In this document: positions 35,756 to 45,855 of the stretch, in pieces
How the letters are laid out: every line of letters starts with the position of its first letter
Position numbering within the stretch: position 1 is the stretch's first letter
DNA from: Tuctoria greenei
Taxonomy: Eukaryota > Streptophyta > Magnoliopsida > Poales > Poaceae
Reading direction: 5' to 3'
DNA: 64,000 nt
NCBI GenBank assembly: GCA_036927565.1
Contig: JAYESD010000001.1
Span: forward strand, 110,961,110-111,025,109
Notes under the pieces: generated by a model
What the model was told of the DNA's origin: nothing
The model's input: the letters and a program-made list of their open reading frames with translations, nothing else
The model's database searches: none
Translations under genes and position numbers: made by a program

Positions 35756-37260
35756 CACTACCAGGATTCCGGGTTATTGCGACGAAAAAAATCGTTGCAA
35801 TAGGTCGAAATTCGTCGCGATAGGTTGTTGTTCCAACCAAATAGAATGTCGCAATAGTTTTTTAGACTCGTGGCTATAACAACCGTCGTAATAGGTTATT
35901 GCGACGACTTAACATCCGTGGCAAATAGTATGGTATTGTGACGACTCCACGTTGGTGGCAAATAGTATGGTATCGCAACGGTTTAACGTATTGCGACGAT
36001 TTAACGTATTGCGACAAAAATATCGGTGTTGCAACGATGTCACATTCGTGGCAAATAGTAAGGTATTGCGATGACTCCATGTTGGTGGCAAATAGTATGG
36101 TATTGCAACGGTTTAACGTATTGCGATGATTTAACGTATTACAACGAAAATAACGGTGTTGCAACGATGCCACATTCATGGCAAAAAGTATGGTATTGCA
36201 ACAACTCCACGTTCGTGGCAAATAGTATGGTATTGCAATGTTTGAACGTATTGCGACGATTTAACGTATTGCAACGAAAATAACGGTGTTGCAACGATGC
36301 CACATTCGTGGCAAAAAGTATGGTATTGCAACGACTCCACGTTCGTGGCAAATAGTATCGTATTGCAACAATTTAACGTATTGTGACGATTTAACGTATT
36401 GCAATGAATAGTATGTTATTTGCGACGATTTCACATCTGTGGCGATAAGTACGGTATTGCGACGATTTCATACTCGTGGCGAATAGTATGGTATCCCAAC
36501 GTTTTCACTCGCAGCGAATAGTACGGTGTTGCAACAATTTCACATCCGTAGCAAATAGTACGATATGGCAATGTTTTTACATTCGTGGCAAATAGTATGG
36601 TGTTGCAATGATTTCACATCCGTGGCGAATAGTACGGTATCGCGACGATTTCACACTCGTGGCGAATAATATGGTATCGCGACGTTTTCACATCCGCGGG
36701 AAATAGTACGGTATCACGATGATTTCACCCTCGTGGCGAATAATATCGTCTCGCGACGTTTTCACATTCGTGGCAAATACTACGGTGCTGCAACGATTTC
36801 ACTTCCGTGGCGAATAGTACGGTATCGCGCTAATTTCACACTCGTGGCGAATAATATGGTATCACGACGATTTCACAGCCGTGTCCAATAATATGGTAAT
36901 GCAACAATTTCACGTTCATGGCGAATAGTACGGTATTGCAACGATTTCAAAATCGTGACAACAGTATTGTATTGCAACGATTTCTGATGTGTGGCAATAG
37001 CTTTGTAATGCAACATATTCAAATCTGTTGCAACAGGGTCATAATGCGACGTTCTCTGGGTGGTGGCAATAGCAGTCTAGTGCAACACTTTTATTGTCGT
37101 AGCCAAATGTTTGTAGTGCAACGTTTTATAATTTGTGGCAATAGCTAGCTTCCTATTACAACAGTTTATTTTCGTCGCAATAATCTTTTAATGCCACATT
37201 TTATAATTAGCGACACTAGAATCCTAATGCACCAGGTTTGAAAATTAGTGGCAACAGAAT
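35756..37260. repeat. CACTA left terminus and subterminal repeat array
   Basis: CACTACCAGGATTCCGG starts at 35756. It is followed by TTATTGCGACGAAAAAAATCG and then ~1.4 kb of degenerate units built on TATTGCGACGATTTCACAT-TCGTGGC-AATAGTATGG. Matching 9670-11097 in reverse, it shows the same inward order. The arrays differ in unit count and substitutions, so they are not a very recent duplication. Confidence 0.8.
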
Positions 37261-37435
37261 CAATTTATTCGCACACGATACGTCTATCGACTTAACAACA
37301 AACATCCAACAATTGATGCAATGCTCAAGGACCCTTGCATCGTTGTGAGACGATGTTATTTACAGTTTTTTCAGGTTGCAACATTGTATCCATTAAAAGA
37401 GCACCGCGATGAGTTGTAGTATTAGGAATAGTTTC

Positions 37436-39130
37436 TCAAACATCTAGCTTCGATTTGGTGCGAGCAGAAGCCTTTTGTGGAGTTGCTGCTAGCCATTGTT
37501 GATTTTGCAAGCTCTTCATCATTCTGCGCATGTCTGCTAGCTCCTTTTCTTGCCGTGCAGAATTGGCTGCCATCTGATCATGTAAAGCCTGGACTTCCTG
37601 GTTGAGCTGTTCATTTGCCTGGACAAAGCCATCCATCTGGGAGGTCATATAATCATTTCTTCCTTCCAACTCTTGCACCTGAGAGTTGAGGTCTTCATTT
37701 CTATTTTGCAAGGATCGAACTTGCTGGCCGAGCTGGTCAGACATCTGGATACACAGTCTTTCAGAAACATTAGGTTTAGCCATATAACCACGCCCCCGAA
37801 ACTGTGATCCTCCCGAACCGGTTGCGGATATATAAGTAAGCTGGAAGATGTTGTTTCTTTCCTCATCCTGGATTGGGACTCACAGCTCAGCTTCCTTGAC
37901 GTTGATTTGGGCACGTGCCTGGGTCTATATACAAAAAGAAAAGTCACATGTACATTGCAAATATTTATTTAAATGGGGACTGTTTGAAGTGTTTATCATA
38001 TGTACAGCTTCTTCCTGCTCATTTGCCCATTGATCGTGCTTCACATGGCTTGCCTCCCACAGTTCTATGTCACCGGGTTCTTTTCCGGTCTCTGGGTCTC
38101 GCTACATCAAATACAAGTAAAATTTGATTGAATGATTGCAGTGCAAAGTAAAATCATGATTTAGTTTTCATACCTTCTCGTAACTAAGTTGGGCGTAGGA
38201 TTTCGAGCCAAGCAAGTGTTTTGTCTTTTGATTACTTCGATTTTGTGAATTGGTTCTACTTATTGACTGCAATTTTAAGAATTAATTTCACGAATGGGTG
38301 TTATCAAATAGTTTTTGTAGGATATGAAGGTATTAGAAAGCTAGCTGACCTTGAATCGCTCGGACCCAAAATAGTCCATAAGCGCCAACCAATCGGAATC
38401 TGCTACGTCAACAGGCTTGTTTTGTACATGTTCCTCATCGGTCGAATACTTCTTATAGGTGGCATGCAATGTTGATCGCCACCCCTTGTAGCGCTCCCCA
38501 GCAATCTTCAATATTTTTCTTCTGGTATCATCGGTATCCTCCAAGTCCCAGGCATCCTGTACATTGTATATCACACTGTTATAAACATACAAGATGGAGG
38601 TTGCTAGAAAAAAAAATACTTATTTGGGGTGTCACAACACTAACTAGAATGTCTCTCACTATATCGCTCTTTGAAGTATCGCCAACCTCTGCCCACTTCC
38701 TTACACCAGCGAGGGGTGCATTTTTTTGTTGTAATAACCACATCATCGACAAAGTGCCGCTGATTACGACCAACTGCAGCACCCAACCTATCGGACCACT
38801 GAATTTGTAGCTTCTGATTCTGATCATTCGTTCTATTTGCATATGCTAGATAGCGCAATTTAGCAACCTTAAGTCCTTTAGCAACCCCTCTTCCAAACTT
38901 CTTTCCTTCTGTTAGTGTCATTTAAATGGTAAACGTTTAAAGCAAATTAGCAACTTACCAGGCCTAGTATCATGTACAAATAGTGTGAAAGAAGAAGAAG
39001 TCTGATGTTTTACCAACTTCAGGACGAGTGCGGCAAATACGAGCGTGGGAACTTCGCGTCGCAACAGCATTTTGATCCATATTGGGCTATGCATCGACTT
39101 GTTGACTTCTTTGTTGCTGTTCATACCCTA
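37436..39130 (-). pseudogene. CACTA-associated Transposase_24-type gene
   Basis: Minus-strand exons in order: ICRTRPEV near 39020; KKFGRGVAKGLKVAKLRYLA, then RLGAAVGRNQRHFVDDVV (38910-38730); DLEDTDDTRRKILKIAGERYKGW and DSDWLALMDYFGSERFK (38555-38345); ASKSYAQLSYEK (about 38210-38170); DPETGKEPGDIELWEASHVK (about 38100-38040); and a coiled-coil C-terminus (37783-37436) with repeated Leu/Gln/Glu heptads. The TGKEP-x-x-IELWE block is characteristic of plant Ptta/En/Spm Transposase_24 proteins. It is better preserved than the arm A copy, but correct splicing through all exons is uncertain and at least one stop (near 37880) lies in the expected frame. TNP2-type transposase is absent. Confidence 0.6.
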
Positions 39131-39467
39131 CAATCAGGCATCAGACAGTAGTCAGTGGCACTACATCACTCGTAGTACTGCAGAGGATTTTCAGTCCAGC
39201 TGCGAAGCAGGCAGGACAGTAGCTGGCGATGCTAGAGAAAGAGAGGGTTCGTCGGGTGCTCATCCTCTCCAGTACTGTCGGTTCGGTCTGACCGACATCA
39301 GCAGGAGCGCGTCTCAAGGCGAATTGGTTGCAGGGCGAGTCATGGACGTCAGCGGTATTAGCAGGTAGAGGATGCAAGACATATGAGGCAGTCAGCTTGC
39401 GATGTTTAACAAAGCTAGGGTTCGGTCGGGCAGTGCAGTGACCACATTTAAGTCAGAGGATCGACGT

Positions 39468-39598
39468 CCAGATCACACCAGTGATCTCACATGACTTACG
39501 TTTTTACTGCAGGCGATTCAATAAAGATCCAACGGTGTGATTCCGTTGGATCTTTACTGCATCGCGTGCAGTAAAAACGTATAAGTCAGGTGATCTGC
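39468..39598. mobile_element. Hairpin element, ~130 bp
   Basis: ACTTACGTTTTTACTGCAGG on the left and TGCAGTAAAAACGTATAAGT on the right are inverted, as are the inner AAAGATCCAACGG and CCGTTGGATCTTT arms around a TGTGATT loop. The outer GATCACACCAGTGATCT and GGTGATCTG parts pair partly. It is a MITE-like foldback that could give a long double-stranded RNA if transcribed. Confidence 0.65.
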
Positions 39599-39939
39599 TT
39601 CCATTGATATCACCCCAGAGCAAGTCTCTAGGCTAGGACAGTGTGGCGGATCTAGGAATTAAATTTAGGTGGATTGCATGCTGATATTTTGCTCTGCATG
39701 TTAGCATCTCGCCCTAAAGTGCTACTAGAATGGATACATGAATATAATCTTGCGTTAATTACCAAACATCAGCAACACATTTGGCTGTGTAAAAAACGGA
39801 ATTGAGATCATATAAACAGAAATGAACCCTCATGTACATGCATCTCTAAACTATATGATGCTAACATTTCTTAGTGGACAGGGGTTAATGATATTGGACA
39901 ACTTTTTCCACGGTATGCCAAGTCATATATTGCATGGCA

Positions 39940-40515
39940 TGTAGGTACGCCATAATGGCCAGGGGTTTGCGGGCGGCGAGGTCATCATGGCACGCGAACG
40001 ATGGGACGTGGAGATGGAGGGAGACGCGTCGGTGAGGACAGTGAAGTGACCACCAGCAGGGCGTGGGCGCCGGCCGGTGCCGGAGTGACCGACGGCGACA
40101 TGGGTTTGCGGGCGGCGGGGTCATCATGACACACAAAGGATGGGACATGGCGATGGTTGAGGGAGACACATTTCTGAGGACACTGAAGTGAGCAGCAGCA
40201 GGGCGTGGTCGCTGGTGCCGGAGTGGCGGCGGCGAGAGATCCCAGCGTGCGCGTGTAGGCATCAATAAATCACGCCATAATATATACTCACCAGCAGGGC
40301 GTGGGCGCCGGCCGGTGCCGGAGTGACCGGCGGAGACAGGGGTTTGCGGGTGGCGGGGTCATCATGACACGCGAAGGATGGGACGTGGCGATGGTGGAGG
40401 GAGACGCGTCGGGGAGGACACTGAGGTGAGCAGCAGTAGGGTGTGGTCACCGGTGCCGGAGTGGCCGGCGGCGAGAGAGCCCATCGTGCGTGTGTAGGCA
40501 TCAATAAATCACGCC
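39940..40515. repeat. GC-rich tandem repeat in arm B
   Basis: Blocks containing TTTGCGGG(C/T)GGCG(G/A)GGTCATC, then GATGGGACGTGG(C/A)GATGG and GGAGACGCGTCGG, recur at about 39962, 40105 and 40341. AGCAGGGCGTG(G)GCGCCGGC-type segments lie between them, and GTGTAGGCATCAATAAATC occurs twice (40255, 40492). Arm A has the core only once (about 7250-7300). The Arg/Pro/His-rich frames here look like repeat artefacts. Confidence 0.6.
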
Positions 40516-42600
40516 ATCACATATACTGATTAACTGTTAACTGGGACTAGGAAACTACAATCGCAATGCTAAAATATTTAGTAGAGCCCGGTACATATTT
40601 ATACTCGTAGTACCAGCATGGGATGACGAATCTCGGGGTTCCCGAGCATCAGGTGCTGCAATATTATCTACATACGATGCAAAGGAATTAACGTGTTATA
40701 AGTATGTGTATTTTGATAGTAAACACATTTATAGTTTTACCAGGTGCTTGTTGCCCATCACGATTACATGTAGACGACATGACGGTTTGGTGTCTTGTTC
40801 CTAAAGTAAAGAGTATATATAGTAAGTAACAGTGATAACGTCAGATTACATGAGGATGTGTATTTTAGATCGGGCGGTGTGGTTGCTATGAACTGAAAAT
40901 GTTTGTTTTGAATGGTGGAATTAGAAATGAATGAGTAGGAAAAAAACCGTACAATCCGAGAAAGAAAAACAAGAAAAACGTGTATAAACCGTGGGAACTG
41001 AAAATCTTAGGAATACATGTTTGGAACATAGGAATGAGAGTACAACATTGGGAGTGGTTGATAAGATAACCCTGGCGTCATTTACTTCTAAATCAAGAAA
41101 TTACATAGTACATGCAGTTTTTAATAGTTATCTTTCCTGACATGGAAATGTACTAGAAATACACTACCATAAACTGTCGGAGCGACATTTATTTCGGGGC
41201 AGAGGTGTAGTGTATTTTATATATGGAAAAAAGTAGAATGCAATCAGATGGTAGGGTAATATAAAAAGATGAATCGACTGTAGGATGCAGATCTAACGAT
41301 TGAGAATAGTTGATTGCACGATTGCACCATTAATCAGATTTTATACTAGACATTCATGAAACATAAGAGCATATAAGAAGGAGTTGGGACGACAACTAGG
41401 AATGAACTGGCTGCAGCTGTTGGGACGACAACTAAAGCGATAAGGAGGGAGTAGCTCCATAGAAAGACGGCATGGATCGTGTAGAACTTACGTATCACAA
41501 AACTGGAGTCCGGGATGTCGCAGGGCGGGTTCGGCGACGAAGAGGTTCGGTAGAGCCCGTCAAACTTGGTCGCTCGATGTTTTACCCACAGTCACCACCA
41601 CCACTCACACGGGAATTTTTTAGGAATGCAAGTTTGGAACATAGCACTAAGAGGAGAACATGTGTGCCGGGAATGGAAGCCACTGCGGAATTAGAGGGAG
41701 ACGCACATTTATATTCGTCGTGGCTAGCTACAAATGGGCGGGACTAGAATTTTGGGTGCACCGAGTGAAGTTTCAATTGTGAAAATCTCAATTTTGCGCG
41801 CCAAGAAGAACGAAAATTTTTTCGAGGGACCGCTACCTGCCGTTCATCTTTGTTTTCATTGAGATGTAAAAGCAGTCATGTGGTAGTGGGACATTCCAAA
41901 AAAAAAATACGAACAAAAATATGAATTGCCAAATGTATCATTGTGCTAATGCAAACAACATACAAATACAGAGAACACCCAAGTCCATGAAAGGAGGAAT
42001 GCAAATCCATGGTCTAGTAAAAGGTAAACAATCAGCATTTTATATATAACATTCGTCGCAATGAAATGATAACATATACAGAATATATACTACTACTACA
42101 AAAAAAAAATTTCCCCTGTGATGTCTAATCTTCAGGCCGTCGATCCAAAGCCGCCTGTGATATGAGTATCACAGGTACATACGATATATATATCAACAAT
42201 GTCATCGGATATTAGTTACAACGGATAAAGTACATTTCATGCACCTGTTGCGTCAGGCGATGGACTAGTTAGGAATTTTGATGACGTAATTTCCTAATCA
42301 AGTTACTTATGCATCATGTCTGTTGTTAGTTCTATTACTTGTAAGGATAATGTTTACCGGATTTCATTCATTCAGCCACAAGGAATATAGACGGTCCCAA
42401 GTTACAAACATATGGGAGATATTTTCGATAAAAGAAGTTTTTCGATACTGCATATATAGAACACATTGTTCATGAACATAAATACTTATTTCATTAACAA
42501 ACAAGTAATAGGAAAACACATAGTAGACAGCAAGAACAAGATAAACTACACCTAATACTACTCTACTCAGAGATCACGAAATAGATAAACCACTCCTAAT
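40516..42600. other. Non-coding flank within arm B
   Basis: Mirrors 4.8-6.6 kb of arm A (for example GACTGGAGT-type, GGGCGGGTTCGGCGACG and AATTGCCAAATG blocks). No gene is seen. Near 42089-42180, CTACTACAAAAAAAAAA is followed by GCCGCCTGTGATATGAG and TATCACAGG. This resembles a CACTA terminus plus the GCCGCCTGTGA motif of the 45-62 kb repeats, and arm A lacks it. Confidence 0.5.
41232..41355. mobile_element. Diverged relative of the 2697 hairpin MITE
   Basis: AGAATGCAATCAGATGG on the left and AATCAGATTTTATACTAGACATTC on the right, with TTGATTGCACGATTGCACCAT inside, resemble the right half of the 2697-2911 element in this orientation. Self-complementarity is weak. Confidence 0.4.
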
Positions 42601-42606
42601 ACTACT

Positions 42607-43344
42607 CTACTGGGAGAAAACCACGTTCTCCCCCTCTGCTGCTACCGCCACCTCCGCCTCCACTGCCAGTGCCGCCTCCTCCTCCTCCGCCGCTGCCGCC
42701 ACTGCTGCCGCCTCCGCCTCCGCTGCCGCCTCCTCCTGCTCCTCCTCCGTCGCTGCCGCTGCCTCCATAGTCGCGTCGACCTCCGCCTCAGGAGACGCCT
42801 CCTGCTCCGCCTCCTCCGCTGCCGCCGCTTCCCAAGCCGCCTCATACTCCTCAACCTCCATCACAGTCCGAAGCTTCCTCGCGACGCGGCGCTTAATCTT
42901 CAGGAGGCCCTCTACCCTAGCAACCTCCGTGATCGTCTCGTGGAGGGCGTCGAGACGTCCGGCCACAGTCATCAACCCGTAGCAGTAGTGGCCCGCGGTG
43001 TCCATGCTCGTGTGGAGGGGAAGGGTCCCAAGACCCAGACGGGGACACGAGCGATCTGTGTCGGAAAAGACCTTCCACACCACTGCGTTGAGCGCTAGTG
43101 CGCTATGAGCGGCGGCGGACTTGGCGTCGGTGGCCACCTTAAGGCGCCGATCGACTTCGTCAATGCGGTCGGTGAGGAGTCTGAGAGTCTGCTCAACCCT
43201 ACCGGGATGAGGAAGTGCAGGCGCCGTCGGTGGAGATGCGGGCGCCGCCATCAGTTCCACCGGCATTGTCGGTGGCAATGGAAATGGAGAAGGAGGTTTG
43301 GAGGACTTCGATGGCCTAGAGCGCTTCGGCGTGGGGCTACCCAT
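42607..43344 (-). CDS. Family G copy G3: uncharacterised acidic-tailed protein, intact
   Basis: An uninterrupted 245-codon frame starts at ATGGGTAGCC, a context shared with G1, G2 and G8. Residues 1-30 are basic and Ser/Pro-rich (PKRSRPSKSSK), a possible nuclear localisation signal. Residues 50-85 look helical (VEQTLRLLTDRIDEVDRRL). The core follows: KVFSDTDRSCPRLGLGTLP, MDTAGHYCYGL and VAGRLDALHETITEVARVEG. The last ~100 residues are almost only Glu and Ala with a few Asp and Val. The tail is repeat-encoded (GCC/TCC-type triplets on the + strand). TATA and upstream blocks are intact. This is the best candidate for a functional member. I do not recognise the family; an acidic chromatin or scaffold-like role is only speculation. 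Confidence 0.7.
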   Translation of the reverse strand: MGSPTPKRSRPSKSSKPPSPFPLPPTMPVELMAAPASPPTAPALPHPGRVEQTLRLLTDRIDEVDRRLKVATDAKSAAAHSALALNAVVWKVFSDTDRSCPRLGLGTLPLHTSMDTAGHYCYGLMTVAGRLDALHETITEVARVEGLLKIKRRVARKLRTVMEVEEYEAAWEAAAAEEAEQEASPEAEVDATMEAAAATEEEQEEAAAEAEAAAVAAAAEEEEAALAVEAEVAVAAEGENVVFSQ

Positions 43345-43454
43345 TTGTGTGGCGACGGAGGTGTAGAGAAAGAGCGAGAGGTGGTCGACGGTGGTGGGGG
43401 TAGAAGTTTAGAGGCTAGGATCTAAAGAGTGGTGCGGCGGAGAAGCAAGAGGAC

Positions 43455-43620
43455 GGTGAGCCTTTATAGTGGGTCATCGTCTAAGCGGGCGTGTCGAGAT
43501 GATCAGACGCTAGAGGAAACCACGCTTAATTATGAACCGGTCGGTGGCCCCGATTTCCTCGAAACCGCGGTTTGCATCCTCTCGGTCCCAACGGCTCGAC
43601 GCGTCCCATTAGGAGTAAAT
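43455..43620 (-). promoter_or_regulatory. Promoter region of G3
   Basis: On the minus strand TATAAAG lies at 43468-43462, about 120 bp before the ATG. ACGATGA and TCTGATCATCTCGAC blocks lie just upstream, in the same order and spacing as in G1 and G2. Further upstream, GACGCGTCGAGCCGTTGG and GCAAACCGCGGTTT match the G2 upstream region near 3805-3860. Confidence 0.65.
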
Positions 43621-43689
43621 TTAAACGCGGGGAAAAACAATTTTTCGTTATATAAAAAAAATCCGTCTGTACACGCCTAAGCAAACTTC

Positions 43690-44254
43690 GGGACCGTGCG
43701 TCCGTGCTAGGGGATGCCTTGCAGCGAACATGGGCCTAGTCCTACATGCATTACCGAGGTTTGAGGTATATATATATGCATGCATGTTAGTGTTGTTAAA
43801 CATGACCGAGGTGTTTTAATTCTAGCTATGTCTAACATGCACGGACCGCAAACATGATCAACCAATTACACTACGTAAGAAACCAAAATAGGAGACAACG
43901 ATGGGCGACAGATCGGATGTCCATCAATCACAAAGTGATGCGAGACGCGCTTAAAGTCATTGTTTGTCTCCTTTAGCTTTGCAATTACAAATCGAGACGA
44001 GCTTCAAACGCTAAGATCTTTTGTTTTCGTCCAATTTGCTCGGTTCACTTGTGACAGATTAACACATCACTAAATATAGAGCACATTCACTTGATTGAAA
44101 TCCAGAAATTCTAACACACCAGTATTCATTGACACGAATGAACACATATATATTACAAAACACAAGAAATATGTACAAGAACATAATTTAAGCTAAACAT
44201 GTACAAGAACTCCTAAAACTACAAAAGAAATATGTACAAGAACTCCTAAAACTA
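43690..44254. other. Intergenic sequence between G3 and G4
   Basis: Contains a short (TA)n tract near 43768 and a relative of the AACATGATCAACGAGCC repeat (43795-43870). The G4 3' end follows, with AAATATGTACAAGAAC at two places (about 44168 and 44227). No gene is seen. Confidence 0.45.
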
Positions 44255-44884
44255 CTATGCCGGCCCCGCCTCCTCCGTCCTCTCCCCCAACTTCTCAAAC
44301 CACGACAAGTGGTCCTCCTCATCCTCATCGTCATCGTCGTCGTGGTGGTGGTGGTCGCCTTCGTCGTCGCCGTCGTCATCGTCATCATCGTCGTCATCGT
44401 CATCATCATCGTCGTCGTCGTCGTCCTCCTCCTCCTCCTCCTCCTCCTCCAACGACGATGCAGCAGGAGAGTGGGCCGGCTGCTCCGGCTGAGCCGATCG
44501 CTCCGGCTGCACCGATGGCTCCGGCTACACCAGTGGCTCCGGCTGCACCGGCGGTGGAACCCCGCCGCGACGGAAGTTCCTCTCCGCCGCCGCCACCAGG
44601 GCACTACGGCCCTCGGTGCTGAGCTCCTGGGCCATCGTCCCGGACAAGATGTCCAGGCGATCGGCCACACCCGTGAGGGCGTAGAGGTAGCGGCCGGTGG
44701 TATCCATTCCCGGAAACTCGGGAAGGGTACCAAGAACCAAGGCGTCCAAGGCCCGAGACGTACTATTGTACGCCTCTCGCGCCATAATGAGGCGCTGGTC
44801 GTCGTTCACCCTCTCGGGGGAGCTGCAGCATATCTGCTTGCAGCTTGGCTGCCTCGGCGGGCTAGGAGGCGGAAGGTTGGCCAT
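44255..44884 (-). pseudogene. Family G copy G4, Asp-rich tail, one nonsense codon
   Basis: From ATG 44884 the frame encodes MANLPPPSPPRQPSCKQICC, then ERVNDDQRLIMAREAYNSTS, LVLGTLP, MDTTGRYLYAL and GVADRLDIL, then a Pro/Gln/Glu repeat region. An in-frame TAG at 44527-44525 lies where neighbouring repeats have CAG. Beyond it the same frame runs on to 44255 with a striking tail of 8 Glu, then 18 consecutive Asp, then mixed Asp/His/Glu. Without the stop it would be about 209 residues. CysCys near residue 20 is shared with G5, marking these two as a subgroup. Probably a recent pseudogene, or a shorter ~120-residue protein. Confidence 0.6.
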
Positions 44885-45120
44885 GGCTGTGGTGGTTCGT
44901 CGACGCCGGGCTAGGAGGTGGAACGATGGAAGAAGAAGAAAGGAGTGCAAAAGTTATGTGCTTGTACATAACCGACGACGCACCTATATGGTCTGTGCGA
45001 AGTAGACAAGGGAGCGGTTCGTTTCCCGCGCATTGAACTCTTTGCAGACCTCGTGTGGCGCAATTAAACCACTGTGGAAGACAATCTTCAGAGATCCTTC
45101 TGTCTCTCTTGTGGAACCGA

Positions 45121-45229
45121 ATCCCCTGCAGTACTGCAGGTGCATTAGAGGTCACTGACATGTGGGCCCTATGCTCTATGGGACCCACATGTCAGTGACT
45201 TCTAATGCACCTGCAGTACTGCAGGGGAT
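45121..45229. mobile_element. Near-perfect hairpin MITE, ~109 bp
   Basis: ATCCCCTGCAGTACTGCAGG at 45121 and CCTGCAGTACTGCAGGGGAT ending at 45229 are inverted. The arms continue as TGCATTAGAGGTCACTGACA and ATGTGGG with only one or two mismatches across ~47 bp, around a ~12-bp loop. Diverged relatives are at 7395-7495 and near 39155-39190. Confidence 0.75.
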
Positions 45230-45239
45230 TTCAGTATCC

Positions 45240-45525
45240 ATGTGGAACGTAGTGCACGCGTCCCTGCACCACGGCTTCTTAACTTCTCTGCAGACCTCGT
45301 GCAGCGCGTCAGTTACTTGGCACACTAGAAAGGCCAGCGGCGTGATCTCCGGGCCCGGCGAGCCCCGCCACGGCGGCGCCGCGCGCGCGCCCTCGGCGCG
45401 AGGAAGAAAGGGTCTGTGATGTTGGTTTTCTTGTTTCGTGATGTTGTTTTTCTTGTTTTGTAGTAGTATTGTTTTATGTTAATGAACTCAATATCATTGT
45501 TCCTCTGTGAAGACCTTTTACCGTA
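45240..45525. pseudogene. Possible 3' fragment of another family G copy
   Basis: The stretch near 45420-45520 (TTTTCTTGTTT, then TATGTTAATGAACTCAATATC) resembles the 3' UTRs of G1 and G5. Upstream GC-rich sequence has no family core. CTCTGCAGACCTCGTG near 45286 repeats TTTGCAGACCTCGTG near 45040. This is a remnant at best. Confidence 0.35.
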
Positions 45526-45529
45526 GCTG

Positions 45530-45700
45530 GTTTCTACCATAACAGTAACCGCCTGAGATAATTAGGTTATCACAGATGGTTCTTTACTTGTATCTAGCCG
45601 TCTTTGATAATTGTTTTTCACAGACATGCCTAGCTGTTGGTTAATAACCGCCTATAATAAGGTATAACCTATGCAGTACTACTGCTGTTATTTCTAATTT
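45530..45700. repeat. Subterminal repeats on the 3' side of the Ulp1-type CACTA gene
   Basis: Copies of AACCGCCTGAGATAA and related GCCGTCTTTGATAA and AACCGCCTATAATAA segments occur in both orientations. They share the AACCGCCTG(A/T)GA core of the block at 50.15-50.34 kb, so the Ulp1-type gene lies between two such blocks, as expected for a CACTA element. Confidence 0.6.
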
Positions 45701-45855
45701 CCAGGTCAATTCAATATAATCACAGAACAAAAATCAATAATATCATCACAGATCAAAAGTCAAAAATATTATCATCACAGAAGTCAATTTCACTAAAACA
45801 ATATACATATGTACATGTTACAAATACAATTCATCTCAAAGTTTACAAGTTTTCA

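Larger units (their letters stand above)
35756..43620 (-). repeat. Arm B of the large inverted duplication (CACTA end plus gene G3)
   Basis: This is the inverted counterpart of 3690-11097. It begins at a CACTACCAGGATTCCGG terminus (35756), continues through the subterminal array, the minus-strand Transposase_24 gene and the non-coding flank, and ends at the G3 gene and promoter. About 24.7 kb of retroelements separate the two arms. Arm B additionally has a GC-rich tandem block (39.94-40.52 kb) and extra sequence at 42.1-42.5 kb. Confidence 0.65.

Noticed and set aside
39885..40504. Minus-strand Pro/His/Arg-rich frames beginning MMPT
   Set aside because: They coincide with a GC-rich tandem repeat, and arm A does not keep the frame.
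44309..44914. 201-codon plus-strand frame opposite G4
   Set aside because: It is the shadow of the Asp/Glu triplet repeats (poly-Val/Leu) and has no family match; the minus-strand G4 frame carries the conserved core.
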